A stretch of 41,297 bases of DNA from Atopococcus tabaci (GCA_030535975.1 JAUNQW010000012.1:1-41297); one strand, 5' to 3'; positions 14,740 to 24,818 are shown, counted from the stretch's first letter. The notes: generated from the sequence alone by a model not told the origin. Made by a program: numbers and translations.

Positions 14740-15912
14740 ATGAAGATTTTAATCACTAGTGAATTATATGCTCCTTTAATAAATGGTGTTGTCACTTCCA
14801 TTGTAACCTTAAGAAAAGTACTGATTGATTTAGGACATGACGTCCGCATCTTAACACTTGGGAGAGAAACAGATGAATCGGCCGATAGAAAAATTTATTA
14901 TTGTTCTTCAATTACCTGCGACCAAATCTACCCCGGGGCTCGTCTGATATTAAAAACAGATCAAGCAATTTTGGCTAAAATTATTGATTGGGAACCTGAC
15001 ATAATTCACAGTCAATCAGAATTTTCTACTTTTAGATTTGCTAAAAAAGTTGCTAAATATTTGGATATACCTATCGTTCATACTTACCATACTAACTATG
15101 AAGACTATACTCATTATTTTGCCCCTAATTATACTATTGGCAGAAAAATAACCCAGATTTTTTCTAAATTCTTAAGCAGTTCTATCGATACTATGATAGC
15201 TCCTACCCAAAAAATAGCTGAATTACTCACCGGCTATGATATTAAATCAGATATTGAGGTTATACCTACTGGAATCGCTCTAAATAAATATATAAATCCC
15301 TGCCCGGAAAGTGAACTAGAATCTTTAAGAAAAGAATTAAAGATTCCAAAAGAAAATAAGATTCTTTTATTTGTAGGTCGGCTGGCAAAGGAAAAAAATA
15401 TAGAAGAGTTGATTAATTATCTAAATCGTATAAAAAGGAAAAACATCTCTTTTTTAATCGTCGGAGACGGCCCCTACCGGCAGGAATTAGAAAATCTTAC
15501 TTCTGATAAAAATATGGAAGACCAGATAATTTTTACAGGGATGGTTGAAACCTCACAAATTGCCCAATATTACCAATTAGCTGATATTTTTGTCAATGCT
15601 TCTACTAGTGAATCTCAAGGTTTGACTTACATTGAAGCTATGGCATCTGGTTTGACTCCCTTATGCCGCAAAGATGATAGTATTAAAGAAGTTATTTATG
15701 ATTCCAGAAATGGGTTTCAATATAAAAACTTCCAAGATTTTCACAGTCATTTAACCAAACTATTAAGTAGTCGTGACTTACGTCAGCGGCTTGGAGATCA
15801 AGCCCAACATTTTATTTTATGTAAATATTCCGATCAAACCTTTGCGCGGAGTATTGAGCAAGTATATGAGAAAACTCTCCAACAAAAACTTGCTTTGAAG
15901 GTAACGATTTAA
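14740..15912 (+). CDS. GT4-family glycosyltransferase, probably diacylglycerol glucosyltransferase-like
   Basis: 390 residues with GT-B fold features. The N-terminal SELYAPLINGVVTSI is the acceptor-side loop seen in 1,2-diacylglycerol 3-glucosyltransferases; HTYHTNYEDYTHYF and IPTGIALNKY follow; FVGRLAKEKN starts the nucleotide-sugar domain and ESQGLTYIE is the EX7E donor-binding motif. Such enzymes act at the inner membrane face to make glucosyl-diacylglycerol, the lipoteichoic acid anchor. A usual partner gene for a second glucosyltransferase is absent here. GGGGAGAAAA precedes the ATG. Acceptor specificity is not certain; other cell-surface glycan roles are possible. Confidence 0.75.
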   Translation: MKILITSELYAPLINGVVTSIVTLRKVLIDLGHDVRILTLGRETDESADRKIYYCSSITCDQIYPGARLILKTDQAILAKIIDWEPDIIHSQSEFSTFRFAKKVAKYLDIPIVHTYHTNYEDYTHYFAPNYTIGRKITQIFSKFLSSSIDTMIAPTQKIAELLTGYDIKSDIEVIPTGIALNKYINPCPESELESLRKELKIPKENKILLFVGRLAKEKNIEELINYLNRIKRKNISFLIVGDGPYRQELENLTSDKNMEDQIIFTGMVETSQIAQYYQLADIFVNASTSESQGLTYIEAMASGLTPLCRKDDSIKEVIYDSRNGFQYKNFQDFHSHLTKLLSSRDLRQRLGDQAQHFILCKYSDQTFARSIEQVYEKTLQQKLALKVTI

Positions 15913-15924
15913 CATAAGTTCTAT

Positions 15925-16054
15925 TCTGTAGAGAAGATAGCTTCAAAAAATGTCGAATCTACAGATAAGAATTAAACCCATATGTAAGCTATCATTCCTT
16001 TACTGATAGCATTGATTACTTAATATGCTGTTAACTCTGGTAATCTACAGATAA
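15925..16054. repeat. Intergenic repeat cluster (TCTACAGATAA and GATAGC words)
   Basis: TCTACAGATAA occurs twice (15958-15968, 16044-16054) and its core also in reverse as TCTGTAGA (15925-15932). GAAGATAGCTTC (15933-15944), AAGCTATC (15986-15993) and GATAGC (16005-16010) form further inverted repeats. Nothing here looks coding. Confidence 0.55.
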
Positions 16055-16087
16055 AAAGCGCACTTCCCTGCAGGGAGTGCGCTTTTT
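16053..16087. terminator. Bidirectional terminator between convergent genes
   Basis: AAAAAGCGCACTTCCCTG pairs with CAGGGAGTGCGCTTTTT with one extra T in the left arm. It separates the glycosyltransferase gene from the minus-strand DUF1129 gene. Confidence 0.92.
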
Positions 16088-16100
16088 ATTATAGGTTGTG

Positions 16101-16808
16101 CTAGAATATCCCACCGACGACTTCGTATCGTCTTTTGAACCACCATTTACTACCAATTGCCAGTACACCCACTGGTATAGAGACGATGGGAGGTATAGGT
16201 ATATTGATGGAATCTGGGATAAAAAGATTAATTAGAGCAGCTATCAATGCCCATAAAGCGATAGATCCTATACTAGCTCCAAAATATTTCCAATAATTAT
16301 TTTTTTGGCCTGGTCGAGGGGCTGTTTTACTAATTGCTAGCATCACAAGGCCCCCAATTAGGAAATTAGCTATCATTGATATCAAACCTAATTGAGAAGA
16401 TCCTTCGGTCCCAGACCAGTATTCTGATATCCCTGATAAGATAGCAAACACTCCTCCAACCAGTAAAGCTCCATCAACGTACAGTTGCCAATCTGGTGAT
16501 AGCTCAATTGGATCCGCTGCTTTATCTTCTTCCGAAGGACCATATAAAATAAGTTGGGCCCGCTCAGTCACAGTCCCATATAAGCGTCGAGCTGTGTACC
16601 CTTCCGCTTGCTTGTCAATAGATTCACGCATCATTACATTCAATCGCTGATGGACAGCCTCTGAATCTACATCCTCTTTCAACAAAGAACGCTGCAGCTT
16701 TGTAAAATATTCAGCATTCTTATTTGTCAATTGACGATACATCTTCTTATTTTCCTCTTCATAATTAACAGATATATCTTCTGTCTGATTGTCTTTATTT
16801 TGACTCAT
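16101..16808 (-). CDS. DUF1129 family membrane protein
   Basis: 235 residues. The first ~95 are charged and helical (KKMYRQLTNKNAEYFTKLQRSLL, YTARRLYGTVTERAQLI), followed by about four membrane helices from residue 115 onward. This two-part layout, and its place directly after ychF, match the DUF1129 proteins of Lactobacillales. No function is known; it is probably in the cytoplasmic membrane. It is separated from ychF by 20 bases and is likely the last gene of the parB–ychF operon. Confidence 0.8.
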   Translation of the reverse strand: MSQNKDNQTEDISVNYEEENKKMYRQLTNKNAEYFTKLQRSLLKEDVDSEAVHQRLNVMMRESIDKQAEGYTARRLYGTVTERAQLILYGPSEEDKAADPIELSPDWQLYVDGALLVGGVFAILSGISEYWSGTEGSSQLGLISMIANFLIGGLVMLAISKTAPRPGQKNNYWKYFGASIGSIALWALIAALINLFIPDSINIPIPPIVSIPVGVLAIGSKWWFKRRYEVVGGIF

Positions 16809-16828
16809 GTTCTTCCCCTATCTCCTAA

Positions 16829-17929
16829 TTAAACATTAAATCTAAATAAGATAATGTCTCCATCTTGAACAATATAATCTTTCCCTTCAGAACGATAAAC
16901 TCCCGCTTCACGGGCAGAAGCAATAGAGCCGGTTCTGACATAGTCATCATATGAAACTGTTTCAGCACGGATAAAACCACGCTCAAAATCAGTGTGAATA
17001 ACTCCTGCTGCTTGAGGAGCAGTCATTCCTTTTTTAAATGTCCATGCACGGGCTTCTTTTTCACCTACTGTAAAGTAAGTACCTAAGCCAAGTAAGTCAT
17101 AAGATTTACGAATCAAACGATTTAAGCCAGGTTCATCAACTCCAAGATCTTCTAAAAATATATTTTTTTCTTCATCATCCAGTTCAGCTAATTCTTCTTC
17201 AATGGCTGCCGAGATGACAACAACTTCAGCACCTTCAGAGTCGGCAATCGCCTGAACTTCTTTAACATAGTCATTTTCAGAATAATCAGCCATTGATTCC
17301 TCAGAGACATTAGCCACATACAGCATGGGTTTAGCTGTTAATAAGAAAAGGTCTTGAACAATTTTTTGTTCATCTTCATTAAAATCCAAAGCACGTACTG
17401 GATTTCCAACCTCTAAAGCAGGTAAAATTTTATCTAAAACTGCTAGCTCTTCCATTGAATTATCTTCTTTCGTCCGGGCTTTTTTCTTAGTCTTTTCATA
17501 ACGCTTTTCCATAGATTCTAAATCAGCTAAGGCCAGTTCAATATTGATAGTCTCAATATCTTCAGTTGGATTAATCCTACCATCAACATGGGTGATATTA
17601 TCATCATCAAAACATCTAACCACCTGACATATTGCATCTACTTCACGTATATTCGCTAAAAACTTATTGCCAAGGCCCTCTCCCTTACTTGCTCCACGCA
17701 CAATTCCGGCAATATCTGTAAATTCAAAGGTAGTTGGTATTTTTTTATCTGGTTTAGCAATTTTAGTTAGGACATCTAAGCGTTCATCCGGCACTTCAAC
17801 GACTCCTACGTTCGGATCGATAGTTGCAAAAGGATAATTGGCAGCTTCTACTTCTGCTTTGGTTATTGCATTAAATAAAGTTGACTTACCTACATTAGGC
17901 AAACCCACAATTCCAGCTGTTAAAGCCAT
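16829..17929 (-). CDS. ychF: Redox-responsive ribosome-binding ATPase YchF (OLA1 family)
   Basis: 366 residues, the family's usual length. The P-loop GLPNVGKS is at 9-16, [20 protein letters not shown] is the switch segment, and the G4 motif is NVSEES rather than NKxD, which gives this Obg-family protein its preference for ATP. The C-terminal TGS domain ends in [14 protein letters not shown]. It binds ribosomes and is tied to stress responses. Lies 17 bases after the DUF951 gene. Confidence 0.97.
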   Translation of the reverse strand: MALTAGIVGLPNVGKSTLFNAITKAEVEAANYPFATIDPNVGVVEVPDERLDVLTKIAKPDKKIPTTFEFTDIAGIVRGASKGEGLGNKFLANIREVDAICQVVRCFDDDNITHVDGRINPTEDIETINIELALADLESMEKRYEKTKKKARTKEDNSMEELAVLDKILPALEVGNPVRALDFNEDEQKIVQDLFLLTAKPMLYVANVSEESMADYSENDYVKEVQAIADSEGAEVVVISAAIEEELAELDDEEKNIFLEDLGVDEPGLNRLIRKSYDLLGLGTYFTVGEKEARAWTFKKGMTAPQAAGVIHTDFERGFIRAETVSYDDYVRTGSIASAREAGVYRSEGKDYIVQDGDIILFRFNV

Positions 17930-17946
17930 ATTCTCACATACTTTCT

Positions 17947-18135
17947 TTATTTTTTATCGAGCACTTTTTTCATTTTACGTTCAAATTCTTTACGGGGCAT
18001 CATGACCAACTGGCCACAACCTCCACATTTAATACGAATATCTGCGCCCATACGAATAATTTCCCATTGGTTTGTACCACAAGGATGTTTTTTTTTCATT
18101 TCAACTATATCATGCAAATCATATTTTTTATCCAT
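17947..18135 (-). CDS. DUF951 family protein
   Basis: 62 residues, the usual size. The conserved opening DLHDIVEMKKKHPCGTNQW and the second motif IKCGGCGQLVMMPR place four cysteine/metal-like positions in a small all-beta protein. Its function is unknown. In Firmicutes it sits between parB and ychF, exactly as here, with 18 bases on each side. AAGGAGATAA precedes the ATG. Confidence 0.9.
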   Translation of the reverse strand: MDKKYDLHDIVEMKKKHPCGTNQWEIIRMGADIRIKCGGCGQLVMMPRKEFERKMKKVLDKK

Positions 18136-18153
18136 GATTATCTCCTTAATAAG

Positions 18154-19035
18154 TTAATCTAATATAATATCCAAGGCTTCTAAAATCCGAGTCAGATCAT
18201 CTTCGGATGTATATTCAATGATTATTTTACCTTCTCCATTATTCCTATTATCTATATTAACGTCTGTTCCTAATTTTTCTACAAGCAATCCTTCACTTGC
18301 TTTTATATAGTTAGGTTTTTCAATAGTTTTATTAGCTATTTTACTATCAGAGATCTTTTCCTGATTCATCCTAGAAACAGTTTTTTCAAGTTGCCGAACT
18401 GTTAAATCTTCTCGAACTGCCTGTTCGGCAAAAGGAATAATAAGCGCTTTATCTTTAAGACCTAATAAAGTTCGGGCAATTCCCATTGAAATTTTCTCTT
18501 GGTTCAGCATATCTTTAACTTGGTTTGGTAACTTCAAGAGGCGCAAAGAGTTCGTAATATGAGGACGACTTTTTCCCAACCGTGCTGCTACTTCACTTTG
18601 AGTTAAGCTAAGTTTCTCCATCATCATACTATACGCTTCTGCTTCTTCTAAAGCTGTCAAGTCTTCTCTTTGAAGATTTTCTAAGATTGCAAGTTCTATC
18701 ATTTCTTCTTCTGACAGCTGTCTCACTATTGCTGGAATTGTACTTTTTCCAGCCAGCTTTGAAGCACGGACCCGTCGCTCCCCTGCAACTATTTCATAGC
18801 CTGTAACCGAGGAAGCTCTTAAGACAATTGGCTGTAGGACTCCGGATTGTTTGATGGAATCCGAGAGTTCTTGTAAAGCCACCTTGTCAAAATGTAGACG
18901 CGGCTGATGAGGATTTGGACGGATTTCATCTAAAGGAATTTCTTGAATCATACTCTCATCTTTAAGAGTGTTTGTTTCATTAATTTCTTGAAAGAGAGCA
19001 TCTATTCCACGTCCAAGACCTTTATTTTTTTCCAC
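18154..19035 (-). CDS. parB: Chromosome partitioning protein ParB (Spo0J)
   Basis: 293 residues. The N-terminal CTP-binding ParB domain carries GERRVRAS at 85-92; a helix-turn-helix DNA-binding domain (LSLTQSEVAARLGKSRPHITN region) reads parS; a C-terminal dimerisation segment ends the protein. ParB loads on parS near the origin, slides as a CTP clamp and recruits SMC and ParA. Two exact parS sites lie in this window at 25761 and 26208. Its start overlaps the end of parA by 14 bases, so they are translationally coupled. Confidence 0.96.
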   Translation of the reverse strand: MEKNKGLGRGIDALFQEINETNTLKDESMIQEIPLDEIRPNPHQPRLHFDKVALQELSDSIKQSGVLQPIVLRASSVTGYEIVAGERRVRASKLAGKSTIPAIVRQLSEEEMIELAILENLQREDLTALEEAEAYSMMMEKLSLTQSEVAARLGKSRPHITNSLRLLKLPNQVKDMLNQEKISMGIARTLLGLKDKALIIPFAEQAVREDLTVRQLEKTVSRMNQEKISDSKIANKTIEKPNYIKASEGLLVEKLGTDVNIDNRNNGEGKIIIEYTSEDDLTRILEALDIILD

Positions 19036-19789
19036 TATTGATCACTTCCTCTGCAAGTTGGCCGTAAACTTCAGCTCCCTTAGATTTTGGATCATAATCA
19101 ACAATAGATAAACCATAGCTCGGGGCTTCGGATAAGCGAACATTACGAGGAATAATTGTCTCATAAACTTTTTCATGGAAATATTTTTTTACTTCTGCTA
19201 CTACATCATGACTTAAGTTAGTACGGGCATCATACATTGTCATCAAAACACCTTCAATTAGTAAGTCCGAATTAAAATGTTTTTGGACTAACCGAATCGT
19301 ATTCAATAATTGACTCAGCCCCTCCAGAGCATAATATTCTGCTTGAACCGGTATCAAGACAGAGTTACTGGCAGTGAATGCATTTATAGTCAGATGGCCT
19401 AAAGAAGGTGGACAGTCAATCAATATGAAGTCATAAGAAGCTTCAATTTCTGTTATAGCTCTTTTTAATTGAGACTCTCGACGCTGCATATTCGTCAACT
19501 CTACTTCTGCACCTGCTAATTCAATCGAAGCTGGTGCAACCCACATATTTTCTCGACTAGTAGCCAATATGACATCTTGAAGAGGAAAATCATCAATTAA
19601 TACATTATAAATATCTTGACTGATTTCAGTTTTTCTTATTCCAAGGCCGCTTGTTGCATTGCCTTGAGCATCCATATCAATGAGCAATACTTTATAGCCT
19701 AATTTTGCTAAGGAAGCGCCTAAATTGACTGTGGTAGTTGTTTTTCCAACACCACCTTTTTGATTAGCAATCGCTATTGTTCTTGTCAT
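19022..19789 (-). CDS. parA: Chromosome partitioning ATPase ParA (Soj)
   Basis: 255 residues. The deviant Walker A motif KGGVGKT is at 11-17, followed by LIDMDAQGNATSGLG and DFILIDCPPSLG, all typical of Soj-type ParA. It is an ATP-dependent dimer that binds DNA and responds to ParB, and in Firmicutes Soj also modulates DnaA. It is between rsmG (17-base gap) and parB (14-base overlap). No noc gene is present between rsmG and parA. Confidence 0.97.
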   Translation of the reverse strand: MTRTIAIANQKGGVGKTTTTVNLGASLAKLGYKVLLIDMDAQGNATSGLGIRKTEISQDIYNVLIDDFPLQDVILATSRENMWVAPASIELAGAEVELTNMQRRESQLKRAITEIEASYDFILIDCPPSLGHLTINAFTASNSVLIPVQAEYYALEGLSQLLNTIRLVQKHFNSDLLIEGVLMTMYDARTNLSHDVVAEVKKYFHEKVYETIIPRNVRLSEAPSYGLSIVDYDPKSKGAEVYGQLAEEVINSGKK

Positions 19790-19806
19790 TTCATCGTTCC
19801 TTTCTG

Positions 19807-20523
19807 TTATTCAATAGGATTTTTGTTAGGTGTGCCTGCTTGGCGAGGATACTTTTTAGGTGTTTTTTTTATTTTTTTTATGACATAGATGTGTCTTTCA
19901 CCAGCACCTTTCGGCAGTTCAAAAGCGATATCTTCTATCGGATTTCCTCCAAGTATCTTGATAGCTTTTTCTGCTATCTCCATTTCTTCACTTCCCCCAC
20001 TTGCTTTCATGGCTAAAAAATAACCTTCAGGCTTAACTAAGGGCAGGCAAAGCTCACTTAGAACGCTCATTCGTGCAACTGCACGGGCAGTAACAAAGTC
20101 AAAACTTTCTCTGTGTTCCTTAGTTTGACCAAAGCTTTCAGCCCGATCATGATAGAGATAAACAGAATCTAAATCCAGACTTGAAGTTAGTAGATCAAGA
20201 AAGTTAATTCTTTTTTGCAAGGAATCAACTATAGTGACCTCTAAACTTGGAAAGAGTATTTTTAAGGGCAGACTTGGAAATCCAGCCCCTGATCCTACAT
20301 CACAAAGAGAAAAGCTATCATCAAAATTATGATATTTAGCAAGGCTTATAGAGTCATAAAAATGTTTAAGATAAACCTCTTCCTCATCAGTGATAGCAGT
20401 TAGATTTATTTTACTGTTCCATTCTACTAGTAGGTCATAATAAATTTTGAATTGTTTCATTTTTTCTTCAGTAATCGGTAAGTTTTCGTCTTTTAAAGCT
20501 TGATAAAACTCATCTGGCGTCAT
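19807..20523 (-). CDS. rsmG: 16S rRNA (guanine527-N7)-methyltransferase
   Basis: 238 residues. The SAM-binding segment [16 protein letters not shown] and the downstream [25 protein letters not shown] stretch are family hallmarks. It methylates G527 of 16S rRNA in the small subunit. A C-terminal Lys/Pro tail of about 15 residues is extra. It is the first gene of a likely rsmG-parA-parB-DUF951-ychF-DUF1129 run. AAAGGAGCACAC lies before the ATG. Confidence 0.96.
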   Translation of the reverse strand: MTPDEFYQALKDENLPITEEKMKQFKIYYDLLVEWNSKINLTAITDEEEVYLKHFYDSISLAKYHNFDDSFSLCDVGSGAGFPSLPLKILFPSLEVTIVDSLQKRINFLDLLTSSLDLDSVYLYHDRAESFGQTKEHRESFDFVTARAVARMSVLSELCLPLVKPEGYFLAMKASGGSEEMEIAEKAIKILGGNPIEDIAFELPKGAGERHIYVIKKIKKTPKKYPRQAGTPNKNPIE

Positions 20524-20549
20524 GTGTGTGCTCCTTTAATTAATTATAT

Positions 20550-20575
20550 TGTGAAACTAATTAAATTGTTTCACA
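20550..20575. repeat. Inverted repeat upstream of rsmG
   Basis: TGTGAAAC (20550-20557) and GTTTCACA (20568-20575) with a 10-base AT-rich centre, directly upstream of the rsmG start. The arms equal parS half-sites in everted order. Confidence 0.6.
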
Positions 20576-20746
20576 CATCTTCAATAATATCTAAAAATAA
20601 AGAAAATAACAAGCACTCTCAAGGATTATATCCCTTCAATTTTCACTAATTATAAATAAGTTTGATGAAATTTTCTCTTTTACAAGATAATAGCAAATAT
20701 TCCTTCCTTTAGAAGCTATCTTCATTAAATCTTATGATACCTCTCT

Positions 20747-20767
20747 GAGCAGCCTCAAAGGCTGCTC
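20747..20767. repeat. GC-rich hairpin of unknown role
   Basis: GAGCAGCC and GGCTGCTC pair perfectly around TCAAA. No T-run follows on either strand, so it is not a normal intrinsic terminator. Confidence 0.7.
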
Positions 20768-20866
20768 CTGCCTATACACAGACTGAGTGATATCTTTCAT
20801 TTTCCTAATGATATCTATAAAGCTAACATTTAGATATCAGTAGTAATGGGCTTAATCCTCAAAATA

Positions 20867-20896
20867 AATAGAACTAGAGGCCTATCTAGTTCTATT
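20867..20896. terminator. dnaB terminator
   Basis: AATAGAACTAGA and TCTAGTTCTATT pair around a six-base loop, 8 bases past the dnaB stop on the minus strand. Confidence 0.8.
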
Positions 20897-20903
20897 TTGT
20901 ACA

Positions 20904-22277
20904 TTAAAATGGCGGAGCTTCAGCTTCCGGCATATAAGAAAGAGACGAAAATTTGTTATATTCCTTGATAAATAATAAGTTGACTGTTCCACGTGCACCA
21001 CTACGGTTTTTTTCAATGATTACTTCAATAATATTATCATTTTCGGGTTCTTCTTCTCCATCTTCACCACGATAATAATCTTCCCGATATAAGAAGGAAA
21101 CAATATCCGCATCTTGTTCAATCGATCCCGATTCACGCAGGTCACTTAAAATAGGGCGTTTATCCTGTCGAGATTCTACACTTCTTGAGAGTTGAGAAAG
21201 AGCTAAAACTGGGACTTCTAATTCCTTTGACAGCTTTTTAAGCTGACGTGATATCTCTGATACTTCTTGCTGACGACTTTCTCGACCGCTTCCTTCAATT
21301 AATTGTAAATAATCTATAACAATTAAACCGAGTTTTCCTTTTTCCTGTCTTAAGCGTCTACATCTAGCTCTTATCTCAGATGTTCTTATTCCGGGTGTAT
21401 CATCAATATATATATCTGCCTGCGCCAGTGAACCAGCTGCTACGATCAAATTACTCCATTCATCTTCAGTAAGTTGACCCGTTCTTAAGTTGGAAGCGTT
21501 GATACTTCCTTCGGCACATAACATACGATTAACCAGTTGGCTAGCTCCCATTTCTAAACTGAATACAACAACAGTTTCATCTGTTTTAGTTCCGATATTT
21601 TGGGCAATATTTAAAGCAAAGGCTGTTTTTCCCATACCCGGTCGTGCCGCTAAAATAATCAATTCATCGGGGTGGAGTCCTGCTGTAATTTGATCCAGCG
21701 CACCATAGCCTGTAGATAAACCGGTAATATTTTCATCATTTTGATGTAATTCATCGACAGTCTTCAAATTCTCAGTCACAATTTCAGATATATGAATAAG
21801 CCCATCTCGAGCTCTTTTCTCTGAAACTCGTAAAATTTTCTGTTCAGCATCCTGTAAAATAGACTCTGTATCGACATGCTGTTCAAATCCAGATTTTTCA
21901 ATTTGCTGTGCGATTTGTATCAGCTTGCGTAAAGTGGATTTCTCTTCAACAATCTTAGCATAAAATCCGACATTTGCTGATGTGGGGACATTAACAACCA
22001 AATCACTAAGATACTTTCTTCCCCCGACATCCTCTAACTGATTATTGCTCTCTAACTCATTAGCAACCGTCAGAGCATCAATTACCTCTCCACGATCGTT
22101 AAGGTCAATCATAGCCTGGAAAATAAGCTGATGGTTGCGCCGATAGAAATCTAAAGCTTCTACAAACTCGTGAGCTTCAACTATTGCATTAGGATTTCGA
22201 AAGACAGCACCAATAACGGCTTGTTCTGCTTCTATGTTCTGAGGTGGTAATTGATTTTGGAACTCTTCCCTGGCCAC
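20904..22277 (-). CDS. dnaB: Replicative DNA helicase
   Basis: 457 residues (B. subtilis name dnaC). N-terminal domain PPQNIEAEQAVIGAVF, RecA-like C-terminal domain with Walker A ARPGMGKTAF and LIVIDYLQLIEG as Walker B. It is the ring helicase at the replication fork. The start codon is GTG, giving MAREEF, with GGGAGG upstream. It follows rplI but a terminator lies between them, so it probably depends partly on read-through or its own promoter. Confidence 0.98.
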   Translation of the reverse strand: MAREEFQNQLPPQNIEAEQAVIGAVFRNPNAIVEAHEFVEALDFYRRNHQLIFQAMIDLNDRGEVIDALTVANELESNNQLEDVGGRKYLSDLVVNVPTSANVGFYAKIVEEKSTLRKLIQIAQQIEKSGFEQHVDTESILQDAEQKILRVSEKRARDGLIHISEIVTENLKTVDELHQNDENITGLSTGYGALDQITAGLHPDELIILAARPGMGKTAFALNIAQNIGTKTDETVVVFSLEMGASQLVNRMLCAEGSINASNLRTGQLTEDEWSNLIVAAGSLAQADIYIDDTPGIRTSEIRARCRRLRQEKGKLGLIVIDYLQLIEGSGRESRQQEVSEISRQLKKLSKELEVPVLALSQLSRSVESRQDKRPILSDLRESGSIEQDADIVSFLYREDYYRGEDGEEEPENDNIIEVIIEKNRSGARGTVNLLFIKEYNKFSSLSYMPEAEAPPF

Positions 22278-22310
22278 AATTCAGCCTCCCTTTCTATACT
22301 AATCCTGAAT

Positions 22311-22341
22311 AAAAACCACTACCAGTCTGGAAGTGGTTTTA
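22311..22341 (-). terminator. Terminator between rplI and dnaB
   Basis: AAAACCACT-a-CCAG / CTGG-a-AGTGGTTTT pairs with one A-A mismatch and runs into Ts on the minus strand. It should reduce transcription from rplI into dnaB. Confidence 0.85.
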
Positions 22342-22348
22342 TTATGTT

Positions 22349-22798
22349 TTATTGAATTGCAGTGACATTGACAGTGAATTTAGCTGTTACTTCAGGATGT
22401 AATTTAATGGTAATATTTTGAGCTCCTACAGAACGCATATCCACTTTCATTTCCATTTTCCGACGGTCAACTTTTTCACCTAATTGTTTTTCTATTTCTT
22501 CTGCAATACGTTTGGTTGTAATTGAGCCGAACAAACGTCCTTCTTCTGATGCTTTCTCTTTGATTTCTATAGTCGCACCATCCAGGACACTTTTTATACG
22601 TTCTGCTTCAGATTTTTCTTCAGCTTCCTCCCGTTTAACGGCTGCCTTTTGCTGACTAATTTGTTTTTTATTGGAAGGCGTCGCTTCAATAGCTTTACCC
22701 TGTTTAATCAAAAAGTTATTAGCATAACCATCTGCCACCTCTACAATGTCACCTTTTTTACCATGTTTCTTAACATCTTCTAATAATATAACTTCCAT
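22349..22798 (-). CDS. rplI: 50S ribosomal protein L9
   Basis: 149 residues. [21 protein letters not shown] and the DGYANNFL segment are the L9 N-terminal domain, joined by a long helix to the C-terminal domain ([13 protein letters not shown]). It binds 23S rRNA in the large subunit. It lies 19 bases after gdpP, the usual Firmicutes order gdpP-rplI-dnaB. Confidence 0.98.
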   Translation of the reverse strand: MEVILLEDVKKHGKKGDIVEVADGYANNFLIKQGKAIEATPSNKKQISQQKAAVKREEAEEKSEAERIKSVLDGATIEIKEKASEEGRLFGSITTKRIAEEIEKQLGEKVDRRKMEMKVDMRSVGAQNITIKLHPEVTAKFTVNVTAIQ

Positions 22799-22817
22799 GC
22801 CTATCCCTCCATTATGA

Positions 22818-24818
22818 TTATTGGCCTAAAAGATCATGGATTGTTTCAACTAACTGCTCTTTCGCTTCTTTAAGTGAAACATCCTTCAATTGGGTGGCGG
22901 CATTGGACAGGTGTCCGCCGCCTCCCATTTTCTCCATAATCACTTGAACATTTATTCTACCAGAACTTCGGGCACTTATGCCAATTAGCTTGTCTGGTCT
23001 CTGTGTAATAACAAAAGAAGCTTCTACACCTGTTAATGTCAGCATTGTGTCTGCTGTTTGAGCAGCTATAATAGGATTATATTCCTTTTCTTCACTTCCA
23101 CAGGTAATATATACTCCCTTTATAACCTCCTCCATTTTTTCTATTAAACGGCTTCTTTCGATAAATACTTCTGGTTTTTCAGATAAAATATCCCGGATAA
23201 TTTTATTATCTGCACCAACAGATTGAAGAAAGCTGGCAGCGTTAAAGGTACGGGAGCCAGTTCTTAAAGAAAAGTTATTAGAATCTACCACTATCCCACC
23301 TAATAAAGCAGTAGCTTCTAAAGCATTAATAGGGAGTCCTTCATTAGAAGCATACTCAAACATCTCTGTCACTAGCTCAGAAGCAGATGAAGCATAAGGT
23401 TCAATATAAACTAGTGTGGGATCTTCTGGGAATTCATTTCCTCTTCTGTGATGATCAATAATAACTAAACGATTAGAGATATCAATCAATTCAGCTGCCA
23501 ATGACATACTTGTCCGATGGTGATCAACCATAATCACCAATGAATTTTCATCAGCTTTTTTTACTGCTTCCCTTGGAGATATGATATAAGGTCCAATCTG
23601 GTCATTTTCAAGACTTTCATCGATTACGTATCGCACATCATTATTTAATTCATCTTGATCGATCACTACAAAGGCTTCTTTATCGTTTAATTCTGCAATA
23701 CGTCTTACACCTAATGAAGAGCCTACCGAGTCTAAATCTGACTGTTTATGGCCCATTACGAAGACTGTCTCACTTTGGTTAATAAGGGACTCCAAAGCCT
23801 GAGTAACCATCCGGGCTCTCACCCGTGTCCTTTTGACCATCGGATCGCTCTTACCTCCATAGAATTGAGGATCCTCTCCAACTTTATTAATAATAGCCTG
23901 ATCCCCACCGCGCGCAAGTGCTAACTCCACATTGGATTCTGCCGATTCAGCCATCTGGTGGTAATCATTATCATCACTATAAGACAGACCCAGGCTGATA
24001 GTTAAAGGAGCACTACGTTTAGATGTTCTTTCTCGTATGCTGTCAATAATATTAAATTTCTCTTCTTCCATATCAGCTAATTCTTCACGGTTGGTTACCA
24101 ATAAATAACGATCATCATCGATTTTTTTATAATAAATATTCCTTTGTTTGAACCAATTCGAAAAATAAGTCGTCAACAACGTATCAAACTTTAAAATTTC
24201 ACGATCATCCATCGAACGAGTGAGTTCATCGTAGTTATCTAATAATAAAAAGCCAATAACAGGCCGAGAGTTCAAATATTTTTGTTCAATATTATAGCGT
24301 TGGGTAATATCTAAGAAATATAAAATTTGTTGATCTTTCTCCCGGATAACTTGAAAAGTTTTATCATTATAATGGATATAAAAATTGTTTTTTTCTTTAT
24401 TTTTCTCCAATTTTTCCACTAAAACAGGAGCTTGCTTATTCAAATTTCTACCTATTATATTTTTTCCGCTGATTTGTCCCATCATATAGGGGTTTAACCA
24501 TTCAATTTGATTATCATTATCTTCGTCATAAAGAATAATACCAATCGGCATTTTAACTAATGATTCTTCTTCTCCCTTTTTTACTCGGACTGACAGATGC
24601 TGAACATAGTCTTCAATTTCAGCAAGATACCTCTTTTTTAATTGAAGTATTATAAAATAGCTTAATCCAACTAAAATCAGCATGCCCAACCCCAGCATCG
24701 GACGAATCACAAGTCCAGTAATTACTAAAATAAACTGAATAATTATAATTACAGTTAATAACAATTGACTGGACTGACTCCAAGAAAAAGAAGAAGATTT
24801 TTTATCTTCTCTATTCAA
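22818..24818 (-). CDS. gdpP: Cyclic di-AMP phosphodiesterase GdpP
   Basis: 666 residues, full length. Two membrane helices at about 22-58; a PAS-like domain at about 85-165; a degenerate GGDEF domain at about 185-310; and a DHH/DHHA1 catalytic part with GHKQSDLDS (His357, Asp361, Asp363) and DHH at 432-434, ending with [10 protein letters not shown]. It hydrolyses c-di-AMP to pApA at the membrane and so affects potassium balance, wall stress and beta-lactam tolerance. It heads the gdpP-rplI operon after the rpsR terminator. All catalytic residues expected by the family are intact. Confidence 0.97.
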   Translation of the reverse strand: MNREDKKSSSFSWSQSSQLLLTVIIIIQFILVITGLVIRPMLGLGMLILVGLSYFIILQLKKRYLAEIEDYVQHLSVRVKKGEEESLVKMPIGIILYDEDNDNQIEWLNPYMMGQISGKNIIGRNLNKQAPVLVEKLEKNKEKNNFYIHYNDKTFQVIREKDQQILYFLDITQRYNIEQKYLNSRPVIGFLLLDNYDELTRSMDDREILKFDTLLTTYFSNWFKQRNIYYKKIDDDRYLLVTNREELADMEEEKFNIIDSIRERTSKRSAPLTISLGLSYSDDNDYHQMAESAESNVELALARGGDQAIINKVGEDPQFYGGKSDPMVKRTRVRARMVTQALESLINQSETVFVMGHKQSDLDSVGSSLGVRRIAELNDKEAFVVIDQDELNNDVRYVIDESLENDQIGPYIISPREAVKKADENSLVIMVDHHRTSMSLAAELIDISNRLVIIDHHRRGNEFPEDPTLVYIEPYASSASELVTEMFEYASNEGLPINALEATALLGGIVVDSNNFSLRTGSRTFNAASFLQSVGADNKIIRDILSEKPEVFIERSRLIEKMEEVIKGVYITCGSEEKEYNPIIAAQTADTMLTLTGVEASFVITQRPDKLIGISARSSGRINVQVIMEKMGGGGHLSNAATQLKDVSLKEAKEQLVETIHDLLGQ

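Larger units (their letters stand above)
20524..20866. other. Intergenic region between rsmG and dnaB
   Basis: About 340 bases with no plausible gene. It contains everted GTGAAAC/GTTTCAC arms at 20550-20575, a GAAGCTATCTTC word at 20712-20723, a strong hairpin at 20747-20767 and three GATATC palindromes between 20789 and 20838, then the dnaB terminator. Confidence 0.7.

Noticed and set aside
20524-20866. A tRNA or other structural RNA gene
   Set aside because: No cloverleaf or CCA-like end could be drawn and the GC hairpin is isolated.
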